This document shows positions 50,086-56,467 of a DNA stretch of 64,000 nt, piece after piece. Origin of the DNA: Nocardioides albus (GTDB lineage Bacteria; Actinomycetota; Actinomycetes; Propionibacteriales; Nocardioidaceae). A program made the position numbers and the translations under genes. The stretch's first letter is position 1. Each line of letters opens with the position of its first letter. The stretch is from positions 248,001 to 312,000 of the forward strand of contig NZ_BMQT01000002.1 in the NCBI RefSeq assembly GCF_014648255.1. Reading direction: 5' to 3'. Under the pieces are notes generated by a model, which was given only the letters and a program-made list of their open reading frames with translations, searched no databases and had not been told where the DNA came from.

Positions 50086-50964
50086 ATGTCCACCCATCAA
50101 CCCGCCGCCGCACCAGCTCGGGTCGCCGACAGCGCTGACGAGCATCGGCTCCAGCGCATCCGTGAGGCGGCCCAACGGATCCGGGCGAACGCGCTGGTGC
50201 AGGCAGAAGTGCAGGGACAGGGCTACATCGGCCAGGCCCTCGACATCGCCGATGTGCTCGCCGTCCTGTACGCCGACCAGCTCCGTCTGCGTCCCGACGA
50301 CCCGACGTGGGAGGGGCGCGACCGGTGCCTGCTCTCCATCGGCCACTACGCCCTGGCCCTGTACGCGGCCTTGGCCGAGGCCGGCGTGATCCCGCGTGAG
50401 GAGCTGACCACCTACGCCACCGACGGCTCGCGACTGCCGATGTCGGCGATGGCGTCCTACACCCCCGGCGTGGAGATCTCCGGTGGCTCCTTGGGCCACG
50501 GCCTCACCATCGCCAACGGCGTCGCGCTCGGCCTCAAGCGCAAGAGCAACGACGCCTTCGTCTACAACATCCTCTCCGACGGCGAACTCAACGAAGGTTC
50601 CACGTGGGAGGCGGCCGCGGTCGCCGCCCACCACGGGCTCGACAATCTGATCGCCATCGTCGACTTCAACAACCAGCAGGCCGACGGCAAGAGCAGCGAG
50701 ATGCTCGGTATGGAGCCCATCGGGGCCAAGTTCGAGGCCTTTGGCTGGGTCACCCGACGAGTCGACGGAAACAACGTCGCCGAGGTCCTCCCGGCGCTCG
50801 AGGAGCTCCGCTCCGTCGAAGACCCGGCGCCACGCTGCCTCGTCGTGAACACCAAGCTCGGCAAGGGGGTCGACTTCCTCGAGCAGCGCGAGAAGCTCCA
50901 CTTCATGCAAGTGGCGCCGGAGGAATGGAAGCTCGCCCACGACCAACTGAAGGAGCAGGCATGA
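50086..50964 (+). CDS. Transketolase, N-terminal (thiamine diphosphate) subunit
   Basis: 292-aa separate N-terminal half of a transketolase. Features: GHYALALYAALAEAG, PGVEISGGSLGHGLTIANGVALG, and the ThDP/Mg motif LSDGELNEGSTWEAA followed by NLIAIVDFNNQQADG. It needs the C-terminal half coded next. Split transketolases in catabolic operons often act on unusual ketoses. Starts 2 nt after the dehydrogenase stop with AAGGAAG upstream; its own stop overlaps the next start as ATGA. Confidence 0.9.
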   Translation: MSTHQPAAAPARVADSADEHRLQRIREAAQRIRANALVQAEVQGQGYIGQALDIADVLAVLYADQLRLRPDDPTWEGRDRCLLSIGHYALALYAALAEAGVIPREELTTYATDGSRLPMSAMASYTPGVEISGGSLGHGLTIANGVALGLKRKSNDAFVYNILSDGELNEGSTWEAAAVAAHHGLDNLIAIVDFNNQQADGKSSEMLGMEPIGAKFEAFGWVTRRVDGNNVAEVLPALEELRSVEDPAPRCLVVNTKLGKGVDFLEQREKLHFMQVAPEEWKLAHDQLKEQA

Positions 50965-51971
50965 GCACCGTCAACCAGAGCCCGAAGCGGCTCACCTCCG
51001 ACGCGATGAGCGCCTCGCTCGCCCGCGCGGACCAGCGCGTCACCGCAGCTCCGCTCGGGCATGCGCTCGTCGCCCTGGCCGAACAGGACGAGCGGGTCCT
51101 CGGACTCTCGGCCGACCTCGCGAAGTACACCGACCTGCACATCCTGCGTGACGCTTTGCCGGAGCGCTTCTACCAGATCGGCATGGCCGAGCAGGCGCTG
51201 CTGGGTGCCGCCGCGGGCCTGGCCATGGAGGGTTTCATTCCGTTCGCGTCGACCTACTCCGTCTTCGCGACCCGGCGCGCCTACGACTTCCTGTGCTTGG
51301 ACATCGCCGAAGCCAACCTGAACGTCAACATGGTGTGTGCCCTGCCCGGACTGACGACCGGCTACGGCCCCTCGCACCAGGCCACCGAGGACATCGCCAT
51401 CCTGCGCGGCATGCCCAACCTGACGATCGTCGACCCCGCCGACGCGGTGGACATCGAGCAGGCGGTTCCCCAACTGGCCGCCCACGACGGACCGACCTAC
51501 ATGCGGGTCCTGCGCGGCAAGGTGCCGCGGGTGCTCGACGAGTACGACTACACCTTCGAGCTCGGCAAGGCGAAGCTCATCCGCGGCGGCGGTGAGGTGC
51601 TGCTCATCTCTACCGGGCTGATGACCGAACGCGCCCTGGAGGCCGCCGCCGCGCTCGAGGAGGCAGGCGTCGACACCGCCGTGCTGCACGTGCCCACCCT
51701 CAAGCCGTTGGACGAGGAGACGATCCGACGCGAGCTCGGCCGCGACCGGTTGGTGCTCACCTGTGAGAACCACACGATCATCGGAGGTCTTTTCGACGCG
51801 ATCGCCCACATGCTGGTGCGTGACGGGACCGTCCGACGGATCACTCCGGTCGGCCTGCCCGACGAGTTCCTCGACGCCGGCGCCCTGCCGACGCTGGCGG
51901 ACAGGTACGGCGTCAGCACGGACAAGCTGGTGGAGCGGGTCCTGGGCCTGCGTCGCAGTCAGGACGCCTGA
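50961..51971 (+). CDS. Transketolase, C-terminal subunit
   Basis: 336-aa second half: the pyrimidine-binding domain (RVLGLSADLAKYTDLHILRD, FYQIGMAEQALLGAAAGLAM with the Glu that activates ThDP, GLTTGYGPSHQATEDIAILR) and the C-terminal transketolase domain (GEVLLISTGLMTERAL). Together with the preceding gene it forms the active enzyme. AAGGAGCAGG lies just before the ATG. There is no kinase or aldolase in the operon, so the ketose substrate is either unphosphorylated or phosphorylated elsewhere. Confidence 0.9.
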   Translation: MSTVNQSPKRLTSDAMSASLARADQRVTAAPLGHALVALAEQDERVLGLSADLAKYTDLHILRDALPERFYQIGMAEQALLGAAAGLAMEGFIPFASTYSVFATRRAYDFLCLDIAEANLNVNMVCALPGLTTGYGPSHQATEDIAILRGMPNLTIVDPADAVDIEQAVPQLAAHDGPTYMRVLRGKVPRVLDEYDYTFELGKAKLIRGGGEVLLISTGLMTERALEAAAALEEAGVDTAVLHVPTLKPLDEETIRRELGRDRLVLTCENHTIIGGLFDAIAHMLVRDGTVRRITPVGLPDEFLDAGALPTLADRYGVSTDKLVERVLGLRRSQDA

Positions 51972-51980
51972 GGACGAGCC

Positions 51981-52724
51981 GTGACCGCGGCTGCCGGGTC
52001 CGCTCACTATCATGGGGAAGACCAGCCACCGACTACCTCAGTCCCGGAGGATCCGTATCCCGTGAGCACCCAGTCAGCCGCCCTGTCCGGCCTGGCACGG
52101 ACCAACCTCCGTGAACAGGCGCTCTCGGCATTGCGGCAGGCCATCAGCACGGGCGAGCTACCACCGGGCACTCACCTGGTGGAGGTCGACCTCTCCGAGC
52201 GTCTCGGCATCAGCCGCGGAACGCTGAGGGAGGCCATGCGACAGCTGCAGCAAGAAGGCATCGTGTCGACGAACGCCCGCGGGCGCCTGGCCGTGCGTAC
52301 ATTGGACGCCAAGGAGGTCGCCGACCTCTTCATCGTGCGGGCGGCACTGGAGTCGGCCGCAGCTCAGACACTGTGTGAGCGGGAGGACCGCGACGAGATC
52401 GTCAGTGTCCTGCGCGAGACCCTGCGCATGATGGATGAGGCCGTCGAATCGTCGCTGGAGGAGCGCATCGAGACCGACCTCAACTTCCATCTGACGCTGT
52501 GCCGGCTCACCGGCAACGCCACCCTGCTTCACTCCTGGCGCAACCTCGAGGGCGCGATCCGGATGTCCTTCATGTGGGCGGGCGAGGCCAAGGCAGTCGG
52601 CAACATGCGGGTCGACCGTCACGCGGCCATCGTCGACGCCATCGAGGCCGGCGACGGGGAGACGGCCCGAGCTGTCGTCCTCGACCACATGGCCGAGGCC
52701 TCGGCCAACCTCGTCCGAGGCTGA
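51981..52724 (+). CDS. GntR-family transcriptional regulator, FCD subfamily
   Basis: 247 aa from GTG 51981 (GAGGA 6 nt upstream, 9 nt after the transketolase stop); GTG 52062 would give 220 aa. The winged helix-turn-helix (LREQALSALRQAISTGELPPG, SERLGISRGTLREAMRQLQQ) is followed by an FCD ligand-binding domain with metal-site residues (IETDLNFHLTL, RHAAIVDAIEAGD). It is the last gene of the operon and the likely binder of the 20-bp palindrome at 46,822-46,841. Confidence 0.88.
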   Translation: MTAAAGSAHYHGEDQPPTTSVPEDPYPVSTQSAALSGLARTNLREQALSALRQAISTGELPPGTHLVEVDLSERLGISRGTLREAMRQLQQEGIVSTNARGRLAVRTLDAKEVADLFIVRAALESAAAQTLCEREDRDEIVSVLRETLRMMDEAVESSLEERIETDLNFHLTLCRLTGNATLLHSWRNLEGAIRMSFMWAGEAKAVGNMRVDRHAAIVDAIEAGDGETARAVVLDHMAEASANLVRG

Positions 52725-52764
52725 CCGAGGCCGCGACCTCGACGCTGGTCGCCAGGCACGTCAA

Positions 52765-52799
52765 CGGATTCGTTCGTTCCTCACGATTCCGGCTCGACC
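52765..52799. repeat. Truncated REP-like element next to the parC stop
   Basis: Matches 46,255-46,289 (right part of copy A) with one internal mismatch, an A to T in tcacgaatcc/tcacgattcc. The left part of the element, with the gtgtcgagaccaacac arm, is missing: the match stops abruptly at 52,765. This break point coincides with one end of the duplicated parC segment. Confidence 0.75.
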
Positions 52800-52821
52800 G
52801 ACGGGCAAAGGCTGGCGCGGG

Positions 52822-55299
52822 CTACCTGTTGGCGACCGGCCCGGCGACGGCGTCGATGGGCTGTTCCAGCGGGATGCCGGAGCCGTCGCGGCGCGGGTCG
52901 ATCTCGGGCAGCTCGATGGGCGCCCCGGAGGCTGCTGCCGCCATGGCAGGAGCGGCGCCGACCCAGGCGAAGACGATCGAGTCCTCGCCCTTGAGGTAGC
53001 GGTGTGCGCGTACGCCGCCGGTGGCACGGCCCTTGGCGGGGTACTCGCTGAACGGCGTGGTCTTCACCGAGCCGGTCTCGGTGCCGGGCAGAGCGCTCGA
53101 GGAGCCGGCGACGGTCACGACCGCGGCACCCTCGGGGGCGTCGGGGGAGACGACGCCGAAGAAGACGACCTTGGACCCGTGGGCCATCCGGACGCCGGCC
53201 ATCCCGCCCGCGCTGCGGCCCTGGGGGCGTACGACATCGGCGGGGAAGTGGAGGAGCTGGGCGTCGGAGGTGACGAAGACGAGCGACTCGGTGCCGGTGC
53301 GCAGCTCGGCCGCGCCGACCACCTCGTCGCCGTCGGCGAGCTTGATGACCTCCCACTCGTCCTTGTTGAGCAGCACCTCCGGGTTGACCCGCTTCACCAC
53401 GCCCAGGCGGGTGCCGAGCGCAATGCCGGGACCGTCGGTGGCCAGCGTCGTGAGCGCCAGCGCACGCTCGTCGGACTCCAGCGAGAGCAGCGCGGACAGA
53501 GGCAGACCGCCGGAGAGGTTCGGGTCGCCGTGGGTCGGCGGCATCGCCGGCAGGTCGAGCACACCGAGACGTACGAGGCGCCCGCGGGAGGTGAGCACGC
53601 CGATCTGGCCGCGCGCGGTCGCCGGGACCACCGAGACGATCACGTCGTGGTTGGCGCGGCTCCCCCCAGATCCAGCAGAGCCAGTGGAGAACGGCTCGGC
53701 ATCCGAGGAGCGGGCCAGGAGACCGGTCGAGGAGAGCAGCGCAAAGCACGGGTCGTCGGCGACCTCCAGGCTCATCGCCTCGAGCGCCGGGGTGCCGGCG
53801 GAGGCGAGCAGCACGGTGCGCCGCGGGGTGCCGAACGTCTTGGCCACCTCGGCCAGCTCGTCGGAGACGACCTTGCGCAGCATCTCGTCGTCGCCGAGGA
53901 TCGAGTCGAGGTATTCGATCGTCGAGCGCAGGTCGTCGCGCTCCTTCTCCAGCTCGATCTTGGAGAACTTCGTCAACCGGCGCAGCGCCATGTCGAGGAT
54001 GTACTCCGCCTGCGGCTGGCTCAGGTCGAAGACCGACATCAGCCGCTCCTTGGCCTCGCCGGCGTTGTCGGAGGAGCGGATCAGCTGGATGACCTCGTCG
54101 ATGTCGAGGATCGCGATCAGCAGGCCGTCGACGAGGTGGAGCCGGTCGGCGGCCCGGTCGCGGCGGAACTGCGAACGGCGGCGGACGACCTCGTAGCGGT
54201 GTCCCAGGAAGACCTCGAGGAGCTCCTTGAGGCCGAGGGTGCGCGGCTGGCCGTCGACGAGCGCGACGTTGTTGATGCCGAAGGAGTCCTCCAGCGGCGT
54301 CATCTTGTAGAGCTGCTCGAGGACGGCCTCGGGCACGAACCCGTTCTTGACCTCGATGACGAGCCGGGTGCCGTGCTCGCGGTCGGTGAGGTCCTTGAGG
54401 TCGGCGATGCCCTGGATCTTCTTCGACTGCACCAGCGTCTTGACCCGCTCGATGATCTTCTCGGTGCCGATGTTGAACGGCAGCTCGGTGATCACGATGC
54501 CCTTGCGGCGCCCGAACGGCTCGATCCGCGTGGTGGCGCGGATCTTGAAGGAGCCACGGCCGGTCTCGTACGCATCCCGGATCCCGTCCAGGCCGACGAT
54601 GGTGCCGCCGGTGGGGAGGTCGGGGCCGGGGATGAACTTCATCAGCGTGTCGAGCTCGGCGCCCGGGTGCTTGATCAGGTGGCGCGCGGCGGCGATGACC
54701 TCGATCAGGTTGTGCGGGGCCATGTTGGTGGCCATCCCGACCGCGATCCCGGTGGCGCCGTTGACCAGCAGGTTGGGGATCGCGGCGGGGAGCACGCTCG
54801 GCTCCATCTCCCGCGAGTCGTAGTTGGGCCGGAAGTCGACCGTGTCTTCCTTGATGTCATCGGTCATCGCCTGCGCGGCCGGACCCATCCGGGCCTCGGT
54901 GTAACGCATCGCGGCAGCCGGGTCGTCGCCGCCGGGGGAGCCGAAGTTGCCGTGACCGTCGATCATCGGCAGCCGCATCGCCCACGGCTGCGCCATCCGG
55001 ACGAGGGCGTCGTAGATCGCGCCGTCACCGTGCGGGTGCAGCTTGCCCATCACCTCACCGACGATGCGGGCACACTTCACGTGGCCCCGGTCAGGGCGGA
55101 CGCCCATGTCGTTCATCGTGTAGAGGATCCGGCGCTGCACCGGCTTGAGACCGTCACGGGCGTCGGGCAGCGCCCGCGAGTAGATGACGGAGTAGGAGTA
55201 CTCCAGGAATGAGGACCGCATCTCGTCCCCGATGTCGGTGTCGAGGATGTGCTCCTCGAAGTCGTCGGGGACGTCCTGCTTGGTCTTGCCGCGTGCCAT
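52822..55299 (-). CDS. parC: DNA topoisomerase IV / gyrase-type subunit A
   Basis: 825-aa DNA-breaking subunit, partner of ParE at 10,713. The active-site Tyr lies in AAAMRYTEARMG. The quinolone-determining region reads HPHGDGAIYDALVRMAQPW, with Gly where E. coli GyrA has Ser83. The C-terminal beta-pinwheel has a degenerate GyrA-box-like PQGRSAGGMAG. ATG 55299 (MARGKTKQ) is proposed; ATG 55308 is equally possible, and neither has a strong ribosome binding site. The 3' end is duplicated 6.5 kb away at 46,255-46,521. A Gly/Ser-rich insertion (FSTGSAGSGGSRAN) lies around residue 560. Confidence 0.92.
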   Translation of the reverse strand: MARGKTKQDVPDDFEEHILDTDIGDEMRSSFLEYSYSVIYSRALPDARDGLKPVQRRILYTMNDMGVRPDRGHVKCARIVGEVMGKLHPHGDGAIYDALVRMAQPWAMRLPMIDGHGNFGSPGGDDPAAAMRYTEARMGPAAQAMTDDIKEDTVDFRPNYDSREMEPSVLPAAIPNLLVNGATGIAVGMATNMAPHNLIEVIAAARHLIKHPGAELDTLMKFIPGPDLPTGGTIVGLDGIRDAYETGRGSFKIRATTRIEPFGRRKGIVITELPFNIGTEKIIERVKTLVQSKKIQGIADLKDLTDREHGTRLVIEVKNGFVPEAVLEQLYKMTPLEDSFGINNVALVDGQPRTLGLKELLEVFLGHRYEVVRRRSQFRRDRAADRLHLVDGLLIAILDIDEVIQLIRSSDNAGEAKERLMSVFDLSQPQAEYILDMALRRLTKFSKIELEKERDDLRSTIEYLDSILGDDEMLRKVVSDELAEVAKTFGTPRRTVLLASAGTPALEAMSLEVADDPCFALLSSTGLLARSSDAEPFSTGSAGSGGSRANHDVIVSVVPATARGQIGVLTSRGRLVRLGVLDLPAMPPTHGDPNLSGGLPLSALLSLESDERALALTTLATDGPGIALGTRLGVVKRVNPEVLLNKDEWEVIKLADGDEVVGAAELRTGTESLVFVTSDAQLLHFPADVVRPQGRSAGGMAGVRMAHGSKVVFFGVVSPDAPEGAAVVTVAGSSSALPGTETGSVKTTPFSEYPAKGRATGGVRAHRYLKGEDSIVFAWVGAAPAMAAAASGAPIELPEIDPRRDGSGIPLEQPIDAVAGPVANR

Positions 55300-55463
55300 A
55301 AGGGGCATTGTCTCGAATCCCTGTGCGAACGCCACACCGGGCTCGCCGATTGAGCCCAATCAGTCCGCCGGCCCCTTCCGTACGCCGCACATCCGCGTAC
55401 ATTGGCTGTAGAGACCAAACCGTCCAGGAGTCACCGGTTCAACGCACATGGAGGTGCTTGAAG

Positions 55464-55691
55464 ATGGCTGTCACCCAGATCGAGCTCGACAACGAGCTGC
55501 TCGCGGAGGTCCAGCGGATCTCCGGCGCGACCACGCCCCAGGAGGCGGTGGAGTTCGCCGTGCGCGAGCTCGTCCTCCGCAACCATGAGGGCGACGCCCC
55601 CAAGCACGCCCAGAAGCTGGCGCGGAACTGGGACTACGACGGTTGGCGGGTGCTCAACGAGCGCGACCGCGCCAACGCCGTACGCCACTGA
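55464..55691 (+). CDS. VapB-type antitoxin (orphan)
   Basis: 75-aa protein, MAVTQIELDNELLAEVQRIS then TTPQEAVEFAVRELVLRNHE, the ribbon-helix-helix DNA-binding type common in VapB antitoxins. The usual toxin-binding tail is short. GGAGGTGC precedes the ATG. No VapC gene follows on this strand; the nearby PIN toxin is convergent and has its own Phd antitoxin, so this looks like an orphan or solitary regulator. Confidence 0.75.
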   Translation: MAVTQIELDNELLAEVQRISGATTPQEAVEFAVRELVLRNHEGDAPKHAQKLARNWDYDGWRVLNERDRANAVRH

Positions 55692-55706
55692 CGGCGGGGG
55701 CCTGTC

Positions 55707-56102
55707 CTAGACAGGGACCACCGTGAGGATGTGCTCAAGGCCCTTGAAGTCCCCGGGATTACGGGTGAGGAGCGCAGCCCGGGCGTGACGGGCGGTAGCC
55801 GCGATCATGAGGTCGGCTGTTCTGCTCCGTGGATTTCGGCCGCCTGTCTTCACGGCAGCGGCTATCGCGCCATACCAGTGTGCGACCTCGACGCTGTAAG
55901 GGATCGGGTCGTACGCGGCGAGGACGGTCCTATAGCGATGCTCGCGTTCCGCGGACTTGATCGGGTCCGATGTGTGCAGCCCGAATGAAAGCTCGCCGAC
56001 CGTGACGGCCGAGATAGCTACGTGGGCCGCGAGGTCGGCGAGGTCGGGTGGCGGCGCGATGACGACCGAGGTGTCAAGGAGGCCGAGATCGTGGATGCTC
56101 AT
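55707..56102 (-). CDS. vapC: VapC-type PIN-domain toxin
   Basis: 131-aa PIN ribonuclease. Acidic residues are in place: Asp in GLLDTSVVI, Glu in TVGELSFGLH, Asp in SRTADLMIAATA, and Asp or Asn in LLTRNPGDFKGL. VapC toxins cut tRNA or rRNA to slow growth. ATG 56102 overlaps the stop of the Phd-type antitoxin gene (ATGA), the usual coupling in such modules. Confidence 0.87.
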   Translation of the reverse strand: MSIHDLGLLDTSVVIAPPPDLADLAAHVAISAVTVGELSFGLHTSDPIKSAEREHRYRTVLAAYDPIPYSVEVAHWYGAIAAAVKTGGRNPRSRTADLMIAATARHARAALLTRNPGDFKGLEHILTVVPV

Positions 56103-56395
56103 CCCTGCTGCTCTTCTTCCCACGGATCACGAATGGTGTCGTCGATGAATTCGTCGAGGCTGCGAATGTCGGCGAGCCAATCGAGGGCGACATCGTCGTT
56201 CGCTCCGGGCTCGTCCCAGCGAGGGATGTTGTCGGAACTGCGCCAGACCGGGGGCTTCGTGTTCGGGACGTGAGGCACGAGATCTGCAACCGGGACGCCG
56301 TCGCGGGTCACGGTGAACGCTTCTCCGGCGCGGACGCGGTCGATGATCTGAGCGTTGTGGTTGCGAAGATCGCGTTGCGGAATCGTCGTGCTCAT
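56099..56395 (-). CDS. Phd/YefM-family antitoxin
   Basis: 98-aa antitoxin. The N-terminus MSTTIPQRDLRNHNAQIIDRVRAGEAF is the Phd/YefM DNA-binding fold, with TVTRDGVPVADLVPH after it. The acidic C-terminal tail (DEFIDDTIRDPWEEEQQ) should bind and neutralise the PIN toxin coded next. A GTAGCA-N5-TGCTAC palindrome just upstream is the likely autoregulatory site. Confidence 0.87.
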   Translation of the reverse strand: MSTTIPQRDLRNHNAQIIDRVRAGEAFTVTRDGVPVADLVPHVPNTKPPVWRSSDNIPRWDEPGANDDVALDWLADIRSLDEFIDDTIRDPWEEEQQG

Positions 56396-56404
56396 ACCGA
56401 CAGT

Positions 56405-56421
56405 GTAGCAAGTTCTGCTAC
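56405..56421. promoter_or_regulatory. Candidate toxin-antitoxin operator
   Basis: GTAGCA (56405-56410), 5 nt, TGCTAC (56416-56421): a perfect interrupted palindrome 10 bp upstream of the antitoxin start codon, positioned to overlap its promoter and allow autorepression by the antitoxin or complex. Confidence 0.65.
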
Positions 56422-56467
56422 GACTGTGTCGCAGTCGGCAACTGGTGCGTACCGCTAGATTTCTCTC

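Noticed and set aside
53002..55212. 736-aa plus-strand frame over parC
   Set aside because: Antisense shadow of parC with repetitive low-complexity composition.
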